Shown here piece after piece: positions 1-12,233 of a stretch of 64,000 nt of DNA. Made by a program: the position numbers and the translations under genes. The notes below the pieces were generated by a model. The model saw only the letters and a program-made list of their open reading frames with translations, was not told the origin of the DNA and searched no databases. Numbering within the stretch: position 1 is the first letter of the stretch; every line of letters begins with the position of its first letter. Source of the stretch: Erodium maritimum (taxonomy: Eukaryota; Streptophyta; Magnoliopsida; Geraniales; Geraniaceae). The DNA lies in NCBI GenBank assembly GCA_963921825.1, contig OY997593.1, forward strand, positions 62,418,039-62,482,038, read 5' to 3'.

Positions 1-1939
1 TACTTCAATGTATCGAATAATGGGTTTGTTGGGGAGATTACTGAGATAGCAACCTGCAGCGAGAGACTCGAACAAATTGATCTTTCTGGGAACAGTTTGG
101 GTGGAGAGATTCCTCTGAGCATCACAAAATGCACAAGCCTTGAGGTTTTGGATTTGGGGTTTAATAGCCTGAATGGGAGCATTCCAGCTCAACTTGTGGA
201 TTTGAAGAGCCTTTTGGTGATCAGACTAAGCAATAATTCAATTGGGGGCACAATACCAGCTACATTTGGGAACATTGAGCTCCTTCAAGTTCTCGATTTG
301 AGCAATCTCGGTCTGGTCGGTCCAATACCCAATGATATCAGCAATTGCAGGTTTCTCCTTGAGATGTGAGTACCTAACCTATACCATCTTGAAAGTTTCT
401 AAATTTACAGTTATGTTGAAATTGAGAATTTATCTTTAATATGTTGCTTGTAGAGATGTTTCTGGTAATGCATTAGAGGGAGATATTCCCCAGACCTTAT
501 ACAACATGACATACCTGGAAGTTCTTGATGTGCATCAGAACCGGCTCAATGGAACCATACCATCTAGTCTGGGAAACTTATCCAAGCTCCAGATACTTGA
601 TCTGTCCCAAAACTCTCTTGCAGGGCCAATCCCGCCTTCCCTCGGAAACCTTACATTGTTAACACATTTCAATGTGTCCTTCAACAACCTATCAGGCTCC
701 ATTCCTTCAAGGCCAAACCTCCAAGGCTTTGGCCCGTCTGCATTTTCCAACAATCCCGGACTCTGTGGTGCTCCCCTAGCATCATGCTCAGGAAATGGAG
801 GTGGCAGTGGTTCAGTATTGGTCAGAACCAAGCTGCTTAGTGTTTCAGCCATTGTTGCAATTGTTGCTGCAGCTGTGATCCTTACCGGGGTTTGCCTTGT
901 AACCATCATGAACATCAGGGCTCGAAAGAATAGGAAAGATGAAGTGGAAATGGTGTATGAGAGCACGCCACCTGGATCCACAGAATCAAATGTCATAATA
1001 GGGAAGCTCGTGCTCTTCAGCAAAAGTCTGCCCTCAAAGTATGAAGACTGGGAGTCTGGCACTAAAGCCTTGCTTGATAAGGATTGTATGATAGGTGGTG
1101 GGTCAATTGGTACAGTCTATAAGACTAACTTTGAAGGTGGGATCTCAATTGCAGTGAAGAAGCTTGAGACTTTAGGAAGGTTTAGAAGCCAAGATGAGTT
1201 TGAGCAGGAAATTGGTAGGCTTGGAAACATAAGACACCAGAACCTAGTTGCTTTCCAAGGTTACTACTGGTCCACTTCAATGCAGTTGATTCTATCCGAA
1301 TTTGTTGCTAATGGTAATCTGTTTGATAATCTACATGGGCTTAATTACCCGGGAACAAGCACCAGTGCAGGCAATAGCGAGCTTCACTGGTCTAGGAGGT
1401 TTCAGATTGCTCTTGGAACAGCTAGAGCACTTGCATACCTTCACCATGATTGTAAACCCCCAATCATTCATCTCAATGTCAAATCCACTAACATACTCCT
1501 AGATGAGAACTATGAGGCCAAATTATCTGATTATGGGTTGGGGAAGTTGCTTCCCATTTTGGATAACTATGGCTTGACCAAGTTTCACACTTCTGTGGGG
1601 TATGTTGCGCCTGAACTGGCTCAGAGTTTGAGACTCAGTGAGAAATGTGATGTTTATAGCTTTGGGGTCATTCTCTTAGAGCTGGTTACAGGAAGGAAGC
1701 CAGTGGAGAGTCCTTGTGCAAATGAGGTTGTGATTTTGTGCGAATATGTGAGGGTTCTGTTGGAGAGTGGCAGTGCTTCTGGTTGCTTTGATACGAGGTT
1801 GAGGGGTTTTGCAGAGAATGAGCTGATTCAGGTGATGAAGTTGGGGTTGATTTGTACATCTGAAGTGCCTTCAAGGAGACCAAGCATGGCTGAGGTTGTT
1901 CAGGTTCTCGAGTCCATAAGGTCAGGACATGAATCATAG
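1..1939 (+). CDS. LRR receptor-like kinase, At1g12460 type (3' part, two exons)
   Basis: The gene enters from the left edge, so the signal peptide and first LRRs are missing. Exon 1 is 1-365, the intron 366-453 (GTGAGT...TTGTAG), and exon 2 454-1939; splicing reads LLEIDVSGNALEGDIP. Visible parts in order are plant LRRs (LxxLxLxxNxLxGxIP), a Cys-containing LRR cap (FSNNPGLCGAPL), one membrane segment at about 835-915 followed by basic RARKNRK, and a cytoplasmic kinase domain ending in PSRRPSMAEVVQVLESIR. The glycine loop (GGGSIGTVY) and ATP lysine (IAVKKLE) are kept. The catalytic loop reads HLNVKSTN, with no HRD aspartate, and DFG is DYG. From memory the Arabidopsis homologue has the same substitutions, so this is a conserved atypical kinase and not a decayed one. 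About 617 residues are present. Plasma-membrane receptor role is family knowledge; the ligand is unknown. Confidence 0.95.
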
Positions 1940-2690
1940 CTGTGAAGGTTCCTTAGTTTTGGACCACCTCAGAGGTTTTATGTTACAGTTAGTCTGTAGT
2001 CTGGCTGTGTAGAGAGAAAAGGCCATTCTTTTTTTCTTCATTCATTTTGAGGTCACAATTGGCATTTGTTCTTGATACCTGTAATTTTCAGAATAAAACC
2101 ACCCATCTCATTGTTCTTATTTCCACATTGAATCTCTCTTTCTTTCTCTATTATGTGCAAATTCTTGGTGATAAAGAAACCCTTAGAAAGAGTTGTGTTT
2201 TGAACCATGCCCCTAGTTGCAATGAAGAGGCGCACAACTGCAAACTTGTGGTGAAAATGAAGAGGGCCACAACTGCAAACTTGTGCTGAAACTGCTCAAG
2301 TGGTAAGATGAGGTCACCTCCATGCATCTATGATGCAGAATCAGAATCAGATATCAACCATGCATCTTTACATCATCCAGGTCCATGTTGTGAAACTTGC
2401 AATGATCATAGTCCCCAGCACATGTATCAACTGTACTTCATAACTCAGAGCATCCATGATGTAAGAGCATATACAGTGGCGACGGGTCAATTGGAACTGA
2501 TAGTTGTCTAATTAATTGTCTGTTCTGGTTAAATTATATTGTTTTTGTCTGTCGATGCGATAGACTTTCATAATAGTAAGAAGCCAATTAATTATCAGTT
2601 CTGTTAATTCTGTTTTTTTTGTCCGGAATCTTTATTTTTTTTATCAATTAACTACCCAATATATCCGATATGTTTTTACATTTGTTTTTG
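1940..2690 (+). other. 3' flank of the kinase gene, no gene seen
   Basis: This is the probable 3' UTR and downstream spacer of the kinase gene. An AATAAA-like signal lies near 2092 (CAGAATAAAACC). Short open frames here lack any family resemblance. AT-rich low-complexity sequence runs to the insertion site at 2691. Confidence 0.5.
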
Positions 2691-2707
2691 ATTAAACCAA
2701 CCAAAAT

Positions 2708-4228
2708 AAATATCTCTGAACCATTAGGGTCTGCTCTTTGACCTGGCGCCGCATCGGCGCACGGAGAAGCAGAGTTTGATCATGGCCATGATCACGACCA
2801 TGATCCTAGCCAGGGTGATGATGTTTACTTTCAAATCAAGTTTTCTTGAGAGGATGCGAACTCTAGCCACGGTGGCTACGAATTATAGAGGAGTTTTTGT
2901 GCTTCTCTATCCACTGGAGCGGTCAATATGGAGTTTTGCTCCATCAAAGTGGCTCATGTGGTTGTTGCAGGACCTTTTCTTATTGGGTTTTTTGCGTTTT
3001 CATGGCATCGGCGGCGGAACTAGTCCTATTTTGATCCATGCGACTGCGATGGAAGGGACAGAGGCACGTACGGCGATGGTCCATCTGTGGAGTTTGCTGC
3101 GGAACACACCGGCTCGGGGACCCCGTCCTCGGGTGGGACGACAACAGGGGACGACGGAGGAATGAGCGGTGGGATCGTCGCCGCCACCTCCGGCTTTCGT
3201 GTGGGACAAGGCCCCAGATTTGTGGGAAGCACGGCCGGAGGTTGGGAGAAAGCCAGGCGAGGAGGAGGTACATGAAGTGTTGGTGATCTCGTCGGCGTCA
3301 GAATCGCAGCCAGTGACGAGGGAGACGCCACCAACCTGGACGCGACGGCCGGGAATAGAACATATGTCTAGGGTTTCCTCGCCAACCCTAAGAGACTCGG
3401 GCCTGGGCCGTGCTGGGCATGGGTTGATGGCTGACGCGCAGAGAACGGGCTGGGGCGAGCTGGGCCGGAAGTGGGCTGGGAGGCCCATGGGCTGGGATGC
3501 GGGTCAAACGAAGACGGGACTGGGTCGGGACCGGGTCAGGGCCGGTTCGGATCGGGTCGGGTATACCCGCGAGAGACGGGCCGGGCGGGAGTCGGGTCTT
3601 CTGAGCGAGCGCCTAGGGGTCCACAGCGGGGGGGAGGGGGTTATATAGAGGTGAGAGGAAGAATGTATTCCTTCGGGAGAATTACAATTTCTTTCTTGGA
3701 GTGGTGTATCAAACTTTAACGACAACAATAATATGAGATTTTATTACAACAACAACACCACATTGGAATGAGTCCAAGGTGGTCTAGAGGGGGGTCGGTC
3801 GGCTATACCGCCCCTCTGGACGTAAGGTGGCAGCGATTCCACCAAAGGCCGACAAGGAACTTCCCTATCAGCTCGGAGGTCAGCAATCCCGCGTTTAGGA
3901 GCCCTACAACTATCATTCAAGGGAGGACGACGCACGCTGATAACCCGGGGGAGTTTATAGTCCACCAGAAGCACCTCCGCTATCACTGCATCTGCTCGAT
4001 CAGTGCCTTCTGATTGGCTAATATTGTATCAGTGTTGCCAGACGCTAGAGCAGTCCCGTACCCCAGGCAGCCCAAAAATCATGAGCAACTTTATTTTTCT
4101 GTTCAGTACTTTCCTGTTTTTTCAGTTTATGCTTCGTCTTTCAATTGTAAGTTGTTTCAGTACTCAGGTGGCAAGTATTTACCCATCCGCTAAACATTTA
4201 TAATATATCCATTTTGATAAAATAAAAA
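2708..4228 (+). mobile_element. Non-LTR retroelement (LINE-derived), 17-bp target duplication
   Basis: The insertion is flanked by perfect 17-bp copies of ATTAAACCAACCAAAAT at 2691-2707 and 4229-4245. Its right end is an A-rich tail (GATAAAATAAAAA), which fixes plus orientation. The 5' part (about 2730-3640) is GC-rich with overlapping open frames of low-complexity Gly/Arg/Pro sequence, like the linker of plant LINE ORF1. The part from 3767 to 4010 encodes a stretch (VGYTAPLDVRWQRFHQ) similar to the tail of the minus-strand LINE near 20.2 kb (LYRPLDVGWQWYHQ). Between the two lies a 126-bp block that also occurs outside the element at 4897-5022. No reverse transcriptase is present, so mobilisation was presumably in trans. 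It is decayed or internally deleted. Confidence 0.85.
3641..3766 (+). repeat. 126-bp direct repeat, copy inside the LINE
   Basis: This block starts TTATATAGAGGTGAGAGG and ends CACCACATTGG. It matches 4897-5022 with three mismatches by eye. It interrupts LINE sequence: the LINE homology seen at 20.2 kb resumes exactly after it, at AATGAGT (3767). No target duplication or A-tail of its own is visible, so it is not an independent insertion. Confidence 0.9.
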
Positions 4229-5099
4229 ATTAAACCAACCAAAATTATAAGTTGGAAACAAACAGATGGTGACATCTTAGGAAATAGGAACGGTAATTAC
4301 GGAAGAAAATATTACATTAAAGTCGAGATACATTAGAAATATGAACTTATGTAAGAAAGTATTAAACTCAACTGCTCATCATCCGCCCCTAGAGCTTTTG
4401 AAATATATGCTTTATAGGACGAAACTTGTTCGCCATTTTCACGGCCAGAAGGCCAGAACTGTGTAAGGTCATACACATCTTCCTCCGATGGCACGTAGTA
4501 TTCTTCTAGAGGTAACCACTTGTACCAGATGTCAAACAACCCTCAGAGGAGTAGCCTTATGGTTCAGGGAACGAAGGTGAGGTTCAACGAACCAGAGGTG
4601 CTTTTTCTTCTAGCGGAGGAAAGGGCAAGTTGTTCTCTAGAGGCTCTGCAACGTCGTAATGGCTCCTCATCATTGTCTTCCGTCGTAACGAACGGTACTC
4701 TTTTTCAAGATCGTATTGAAGAGGAGAGGAAACACGCGGTGGTGATTGATTCTCTCAAGAGTTGCTGGTGTAAAATGATTTGAACACCTTCCAATGTCCT
4801 CCACCCATGGATTCTTAATCAATGACGCCGATTCAAGAAAATTGTAAACGGATGGTAGAAGGAGAAGAGTAAATAATCGAAAGAGAATAGAGAGGCTTAT
4901 ATAGAGGTGAGAGGAAGAATGTATTCCTTCGGGAGAATTACAATTTCTTTATTGGAGTGGTGTATCAAACTTTAACGACAACAATAGTATGAGATTTTAT
5001 TACAATAACAACACCACATTGGCACATTTCATTACACGACATCAAAGGTAGAAGAACACAATAACAAACACAACACAAAACACATCATATAAAAAAGCA
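4229..5099. other. Unassigned repeat-like region with second 126-bp copy
   Basis: No host gene is recognised. On the minus strand a TATA-like box (TATATAAG near 4895) precedes a short frame starting MGGGHWKVF near 4813. A separate minus-strand frame lies at 4333-4539 (starting MFDIWYKWLP). They are broken by stops and match no family I know. They could belong to the accessory ORF of the neighbouring Harbinger element, but this is a guess. The second 126-bp repeat occupies 4897-5022. Confidence 0.4.
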
Positions 5100-5404
5100 C
5101 ATCATTGCGTTAAACAACTATTTCTACGTTGAAGTAGGTCCAAATGCGTTGAAAAAGATTTTGCTTCAACGTCATATGGAAGTGGTCATGAAGTAGGTTG
5201 TCAAAGTCATATTGTACTATAATGAATTATCAAGTTGGTCATCGTATCGGTCTGATAATGGTGTCTATGACGGCATTACAGAGTCAAGTCAGCCTTATCA
5301 AATGAAACCGTTTGCGCCGTTGTACTCATCTCGTTCATGCTCAACCATCATAGTGTGGATAATGATGCAACACTGTATGATTGCGCTTAAGGTTCGTCCG
5401 TGCC

Positions 5405-7936
5405 TGTAAGAACCGCCCCCGGTCGATCCCAGTCGAACCGGAGGTTTTTCGGCGAAAGTTGACTTTTTGCCGGAAAAGTCAATCGATGACTTTGGGAGTC
5501 ATTCGGGACCTTTCCGGGGCCCAAAAAGCTTAGCCGTCATTACGGTTAGCTTAGTTGGGCCGTTTCCTTTCAAATGACTGTAATGTTGGGAAAAGTCAAC
5601 CCGGGGTCTTTTTCGGTCAAACGCGGTCCATTTAGAAACTAAACCTAAATAATTAATTGAGCTGGAAATATTTAAGCTTGGAGTGGTCCCCACATGGACA
5701 TGTTTCCATGTTTTCTTGGAAGGGAAGAAATGGATGTGTTTTGACCCTTACACCCTTAATAGTTGAACTTGGGAAGAGATAAGGCAAATGGGTATTTTGG
5801 ACATCTTCCTATCTAGGTTTAATACACCATTTTGAACCAATTTCTGCATATTTTCTCAAGGTGACCGAAATCTAGAGAGAGGGGAGAGAGAGAGAGAGGA
5901 ACCAAGGAAGCTTGAGGAAGAAGAAAGAAGGAAAAGGAAGGAACTTTAGCTTGTTTCTACAGCAAAACTTCTCTAAAATCCCATTTTCTTCATCTATTCT
6001 TCACTATCAAGGTAATCCTCAAATCCAATTTAGTTTTGGTTGAGTTTGCTTCATGCGTGTTGAGGAAAAATGATGAACCTGGTTGGGGTTTGAAGCTTTA
6101 ATGGTGAATGATGATTTTTGGAGAAGAAAAGGAGTTAGATGTTTGATTTAACTTGGGTTTGAGTAGTTTTGATGAAACCCCTTTGTGGGTATTGATTTGC
6201 TGAAGCTTTGAGGTCTGTTTTTGAGTTTTGAGGTTTCATCAATGCAGGTTTTGAAGAGAAATTCGTAGAAAACGAAGTGGAAGAAGGGGCTGTCTGGACC
6301 GGCACGGAACGCCGCACGGACCGGGCCAGGTCCCGGCACGGAGTGTCGCACGGACCGGGCCAGGGTCCGGCACGGCGTGCAGCACGGACCGTGCCTGGTC
6401 CCGGGCCGGTATGTTGCACGGGTCGTGCCTGGTCCCGGGCCGGTCTGTGGCATGGGCCGGGTCGTTTTGCGGACCTGTGGGCCATCCGGATTGGGCCTCA
6501 TTCCGGCCCATTTTCCTTTTTGCCCATGTTGGACTTTCGGGCCTAGTCTAATTGTTTCTCGTTAAGAACGCAACTGTTTTGGTATTGATTCGAGTTTTGT
6601 TTTGCGATCCAAGACTTTGGACCCGAGCTCGACGGAGGAGGAGACCCTTGGATCTCGTGAAGTGGAGGAGGAAGCTAGCCAGGTCGTCCGTAGCTAGGAT
6701 TGAAGTGCTTTTGAGGTAGGGAAAGTAGCAGATACCGGTTTAATTGTTGAAAGTTACTAGTATGCATATAGGTTGTAATTACTTGCTTAATGATTAGAAT
6801 TTCATGATTAGGATGTGAGGAACGAGTGAAATGAGGGATAGCTTACGTGCCATGTCGAGCCGTAAGTTTGGGATTTTCGTGCTGTAGAAATGCATGCGGG
6901 CCATGTCGAGCCCTTAGGTTGCGTGTTGATTGAAATGCCATGATCTTTGATTGAGATGCATGATGTGTGACTTAGCCATTGACTAATTGAGAAACATGAT
7001 AGGGTATACTCAGTGTAGCATGTGTTGCTATTTTTGGGCAAGTGTGTCATGCGTGATGTGATGTGAACATTTGGTTGTGATATGATCGGGTGAGTGATAG
7101 ACCAATGTGATGTGTTATGGTGAGTTGGCTCGGTTGGTATACCGTGGTCGAACTATGACATTGTATTGCGTGTTATGCTCTTGATGTGTGTTCCAAGAGG
7201 AGGTGTAACCGGTATGAAACATACACCTAGGGATAGATCCGGTGTAGGGTATCGAGGCCAAGGATGGCGTGATCAGTACCCTGAGTCTGGGTGATGGGAA
7301 GACGTCCGACTGAATGTATTTCCGTTCGAGGATGTTACCCCGAGTCTCCGTGACGGGAAGATATCGGGACCGATTCTGTGTGGTCCGGTATGATATAAGT
7401 GGATGTGTGCATTCAGTGACGATGAAAACTGTTGTACGGGATTTGTGTTTGTTCCGCTGTGTGTTTTATGCTTGCTGTTTGGCTGTGTGCGTTGTTTTAA
7501 GTGTACTTACGGTCTTGTGAGAGTGATTAGTGGTTGGTAACTTCCCGTGGACGTTATTAGTAGTTATGCTTTGCTAGTATGCCCTAATTGGACGGTTACT
7601 CGTGGTGGTGAACAGATGTTCATAACCTTAACTACTTTTTCTACTGGGCGAAAGCTCACCCCTTTACTTTGTTGTTTTTCAGATCTTGAGCGGGACTTGT
7701 GCTAGCGGGATTCTCGGTGCTTGGGAGCTAGCGAGGGTCTTGCTTAGCTGTCTAGAGACGTACTGTTATTTTGAACTAAACACTTATTTACTAGTTTTTT
7801 TAGCTGCTGACTCATTTTATCAGATTTATGGATTTCGGAGTTTTATTTTAAAACTTATCTCATTTGAGTTGCTTTAATTAATAAATGTTTAAGTTCACGT
7901 CTCGAGTCCGGTCAAAACCGGATTTGAGGCGTGACA
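5405..7936 (+). mobile_element. Solo LTR A (2532 bp), TSD GTGCC
   Basis: It begins TGTAAGAACCGCCCCCGGTC and ends GGATTTGAGGCGTGACA. The 5-bp duplication GTGCC sits at 5400-5404 and 7937-7941. No primer site, polypurine tract or coding domain lies within, so this is a solo LTR left by recombination. Family membership follows from the chromovirus copy at 59289-61625, which shares both ends. It lies inside the Harbinger remnant. A GA-rich run near 5875-5900 and GC-rich tandem units (GCACGGACCGGGCC-like) at about 6298-6470 are visible. Apparent open frames over the GC-rich block are compositional. Confidence 0.95.
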
Positions 7937-8657
7937 GTGCCACACACAAACAAGTCGGGTGATAATGTGCCAACGGGGTTGAAGAATCCCAAAGCCTATC
8001 TCCACATCCTTCCTCTCACATTCCTAATTGTGTGCAAACATCTTATCCTTCGTCGTAAGTAGCCGAGGTATGATTTTAATAAACTTACTTCACATAGGAT
8101 AAATATTGTCAACCAAATAGTAAGGTTGATTGAAAACGTATCGTTGACTACGTATTCAGTTTAGGGGTTTTCATATCTTAATACTTAGTTAAGCAATGAA
8201 GAATCATTCAACACGTCTATGTCATTTTTCGACCCTACAATATCGAAGAAAGCGTGTCAAATCCACTTATTACTGATGCAACTGATTCGAGCATGATTGT
8301 TGCTCGCTCGTGATCACCCCTTGTGAATAGTACTTTCTATATCGTTTTATAATTTTTCCACTTAAAATGCATGCAAGCAAGACTCCAAATCATACCTGAG
8401 AAGCCGAGCCTCTTACCATTCGGGTAACAACAAGTAACTGCACGATGTCAACAACAACATTTGGTCACCTCATATACTCTTATGAGAAAATATGTTCTTG
8501 GCACGAAAAAATCACTTTACATATTTCAAGATGGTGGATGCACTTATCCGTATTGATTCTTCAACAAGTCAACTGAACAATTTTAATACAGACTGAAACC
8601 CAACAATCCTCAACAATGGGACCTTTTCTAAAAGTCGTCTTCCTGGTACACAACTAC

Positions 8658-9171
8658 TGTAAGGACCGCTCCGGGTCAACGCCGGTCAAGCCGACGGAAA
8701 ACGGGAAATATTTTAAATCTTGGGCATCCACCTAAATAGACCTAAACTTGACCCTGAGAGTCATATCCGACCTAAGTTGACCCCGATATCGACCAAAATG
8801 AGTTCTGGGTGACTCAGGGTAACCTTGTGACCAATTCGGGAGAAGTTGACTTTTTGCCGAAAAAGTCAGCCAAACGACGTCTGGTCCGTTCGAGGGCCAA
8901 GCGGAGCACAAAAAGCTTAGCCATCATCGCAGCGGTCTTAATTGGTTCATTTCCTTGTAAGACGCGAGATTTCGTAAGAATCTCGAAAAACGGACCGAAC
9001 GGGGCCCAAGACATCCGATTTTGGCACATGTTGGTGGAAGTGAGTTGGAGATGACCTCCTTACCCCTGACTTTAAAGCTAAAAGACAAAAAAGGAAGGAC
9101 ATATGAGTCTTTTAATTCAAATTTGGATCTACAAAGGGGATAGAAAGAAGGGGGTGGTCGGCCACACACAT

Positions 9172-9202
<31 letters not shown>

Positions 9203-11295
9203 AAGCCAAGGGAAGAAGAAGAAGAAGAAGAAGAAGAAGAAGAAGAAGAAGAAGAAGAAGAAGAAGAAGAAGAAGAAGAAGAAGAAGAAGAAGAAGAGGA
9301 GAAAGAGAAGAAGGGAGGTGGTTTCCCGACGATCCAACCGAAGGATCATCTTGATTTTTGCATATTCGTGATCCTCTCAACATTTTCTACGGTAGGCACT
9401 CTTTCTTTTTTCCATTTGACAAGTTTAATTTCGTGGGTTTTGGTAGAAATGGTTGAAATATGGGTGGATGAGAGTCTAGGGCTTATTAGGAACGTTTTGG
9501 GGGGAAAATGGGAGATTTTTCCGGCGACCGGAGGTTCGCCGGGGCTCCGGAAACCGTGTGGTATGACCGGCCATGGTTGGAGGGAGGGCCACAGAGCCGT
9601 GACCGGCCACAACGGTGGCGGTCCGGTCCGACCACTCACGGCCCAAGTGTGTCTGTGGGGCCCACTTGGCCGGGGTTCGGGTTTGTCGTGTTCGGGTGGT
9701 CTTGGGTGACCCCCGAGTCGATAATTCACACCCGGAACGAATTATGGAAGTGATTCGTGAGGATTCGGAAAATGTGGTTAGAAACTTTAGATACAGAATT
9801 AGAACGCTCGGGCATCGGAAATTGATTCCGCCAATTGCGTTGTAACACGTGGATTTAATTAAGAATTATAAAAACGAAAATGGAAATTTTCGGACCCCCG
9901 AGGGACGTTTTCCCGTTCCCGGGCAGATTCGCCAAGTCGGGCGAAATGAGCCATTCCGAGCCCATTTTGACAATGTCGAGTAATTGGGAAGTTTGAGAGT
10001 GATCGGTACTTGTCACGGTTTATTTTGGGCGTTAATTTCATAAAAATCGAAGTTGGCTTACGTATTAAAAAGTGTGTTGTCTCGTCACTTTAGATTTTTC
10101 CACCGATCGCGGAAGGGGGAGCTTTAGGCGGGTTGTCGCGAGCGCTTCTGGAGCTTACGTTTGGAGTTTTGGATGGCATCACAAGGTAGGGAAAATTAGC
10201 CGGATATCGGTTTTGACTAGGGAAAGTTAAATGTAAAAATGCATGTGGGTACCTGGTTGTGCCCGTAGGTTGATTATACTCGGCATATATGTAGAATTGT
10301 ATGTGGGTACCTGTTTGTGCCCGTAGGTGGTGTATACTCCGCAAATTGCCGTGTTATACCTGTTAGTGTATGTTGTGTTTGTATGTTTGACTAGTTGTGT
10401 GCTTGGAGTGTTGAATTCGCGTGTGTATTGAATGACTCGTGTGACTTGATGGGTGGTAGTGCCTTGACTTGTTAAATGCGGTAATTGATAATGTGTTGTG
10501 ATAATTGGTTGAGTGTTGGTGATCAATGTGGTGATGGGTGGTTAAGGTATGGCCCGCTTGTCGATTCGCCATCGACGAAGGGTATCGTGGTTCCGCGATG
10601 ATGTGGGCCCACCTTCCGACTAGCAATCGGTAAAGTGTTGTGATTTTTTCCGCAAAGAGGTCAGCTCGCCTTTCCGATTGGCGGTCGGAAAAAGTATTCC
10701 GGGGCGACGCCAGGCCCAACCGGTTTGCTACCGAAAACTGTGCTTTGTGTGTGTTGATATTGCATGATGTTGTGTATGTTGCAATTTGATTTGTTGAGGA
10801 TGTAATTTCCGTTGTTTGTTTTCCTTGCGTGAAAGGATGGTAGAGGTGTTGATGTGTTTGACAGTTAGCCGTGCGGCGGTTTGGTATCATGTGTGAGCTA
10901 TAACCTTTTTCCCTGAACTTATGTTGGTATTCCTGGTATTTTTACTCGTATGCCGTGGTCAGTCGGGTATCCGTGGCGGTGAGCGAAATGCTCACCCCCT
11001 GCTGCTTTTCATACAAGTGTGGATCATGAGTCTGATTAGGAGGACGTCTCGAAACTTGAAGAGCTGGGGAGCGAGAGTCCGGGTTTCTGGGTTGTCTAGT
11101 GACGTACACACTTTGTTATAGTTTTGTTTTATTCGAACTTGAGTGTAAGACTCAGAGGGCACTTTTATTAGTTTTATTTAATACTTGCATCGTGGATTTT
11201 TAATGTTGTCTCAATTGTTTAGCCATTTTATTTTCCTTTATCCTTGCTCTTCCGTTCACGTCCGGGTTCGGTTATACCGGATCTAGGGCGTGACA
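8658..11295 (+). mobile_element. Solo LTR B (2638 bp), TSD ACTAC
   Basis: It begins TGTAAGGACCGCTCCGGGTC and ends GGATCTAGGGCGTGACA. The duplication ACTAC occurs at 8653-8657 and 11296-11300. It has the same family ends and layout as solo LTR A: purine-rich microsatellite about 500 bp in, a GC-rich variable block at 9519-9705, and a second variable block with CGATTCGCCATCG-like units at 10550-10735. It interrupts the Harbinger transposase remnant. Confidence 0.95.
9212..9298 (+). repeat. (GAA)n microsatellite
   Basis: About 29 GAA units, preceded by a GA run, lie within solo LTR B. The same position in the LTR at 59289-61625 carries another long GAA run, so it is an inherited, unstable purine tract. 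The long Arg, Glu or Phe runs in the open frames here come only from this repeat. Confidence 0.97.
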
Positions 11296-11908
11296 ACTAC
11301 CATCATAACGCGCTCGAAAAGTAGGAGTCTCATCCAACACGACGTTCCACAAAATAGTTGTGCATAAGTCGTCATGCCCTTCATCACTACCCTGCTCAAT
11401 GTATTGACGTCACCCTTCTCCTCGTAACCTTATACAAGCGCGTTATTTCACTGTCTGCACCACTGCTTCATATTATTCGTGCTTGTCAGCCCAAATTTGT
11501 GACACCCGTCGTTCGTACTCGTTAGGATCCACTTCAAACTATTTTCTCAACAACGCAATTTGTTTGGCATAATACTATATGGGAGTAATAAAATGATGTG
11601 TTGAACGAAGAACATGAACGTGGTATTTATAGGCAAAAAAATTTGGGAGAAAATATTTTTAAATAGAAAAAGAAAAATCATTTCACATACGTTGCAGTAA
11701 CATTGCTCACTGGTCAGTTGGTCAACAAAGTGGTGTCGAATTTCCACACGTCGCTATATGGAACTCGGGCAAGATATGATGTGATGAGTTGTCTGCGGTA
11801 TGTCATTGTTAACAAGAGTCGTTGTCCTCGACTACTCAGCTCACCGTTGATATCAAGATCGACGTTAAACAGAAGAATAAACTCGACGATGACTCGTGTA
11901 GTGAAAAT

Positions 11909-12233
11909 TGTTATAATATAAATATAATTTGGCCTTCAACCATCAATTTGAGATTTTAGTCGAGTTGGTCCTCTAATATGGTATTAGAGCCCGATTCTTC
12001 ACAAACACGGGTTCAAATATCACTATCTATAAAATTTCTTATTTATTCTCTATTTATCTAATTTGTCCATAATGGAATAAACCTTATCTCTCATCTCAAT
12101 GGGCTCATCTCTGCTAAATATTTTACATCCAAACCCATAAACAGTTTAGTCTGTGAGAGAGCGTGTTAGAATATAAAACTATAATTGGTCTTCAACTATT
12201 AGCTTGAGCTTTTAGTTGAGTTGGTCATCTAAT
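11909..12233 (+). mobile_element. TRIM-like miniature LTR element
   Basis: Two similar direct repeats of about 65-70 bp begin TGTTATAATATA (11909) and TGTTAGAATATA (12164), and both end in TTGGTC(C/A)TCTAAT. Directly after the first is TGGTATTAGAGCCC, close to the initiator tRNA-Met primer site TGGTATCAGAGC. A purine run (GTGAGAGAGCG) precedes the second. This is the layout of a terminal-repeat retrotransposon in miniature, with no coding capacity. Exact ends and target duplication are unclear. Confidence 0.7.

Larger units (their letters stand above)
5100..11550 (-). pseudogene. PIF/Harbinger transposase remnant, split by two solo LTRs
   Basis: Three minus-strand pieces read in order 11550-11301, 8652-7942 and 5399-5100, separated by the solo LTRs at 8658-11295 and 5405-7936. 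Across several frames I read HARBI1-like blocks: GMIWSLACMHFKWKNY, then FTRGDHERATIMLESVAS, then HAFFDIVGSKNDIDVLN, then a YYLVDNIYP-like stretch. After the second LTR comes RTLSAIIQCCIIIHTMMVEHE, the family's usual C-terminal block. The family normally has SIDCMHW where this copy has SLACMHF, so a catalytic aspartate is lost. Multiple frameshifts and stops make it non-functional. Terminal inverted repeats were not located. Confidence 0.75.

Noticed and set aside
3641..5022. 126-bp repeats as LTRs of a miniature element
   Set aside because: They lack TG...CA ends, primer site and target duplication, and one copy lies inside a LINE with its own 17-bp duplication.
6135..6565. Overlapping Pro/Arg/Gly-rich frames on both strands
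   Set aside because: They fall on the GC-rich tandem block of solo LTR A; a multiple-of-three unit keeps all frames open.
9103..9383. Frames with long Arg, Glu, Phe or Leu runs
   Set aside because: They are translations of the GAA microsatellite in an LTR; the same at 59708-59966.
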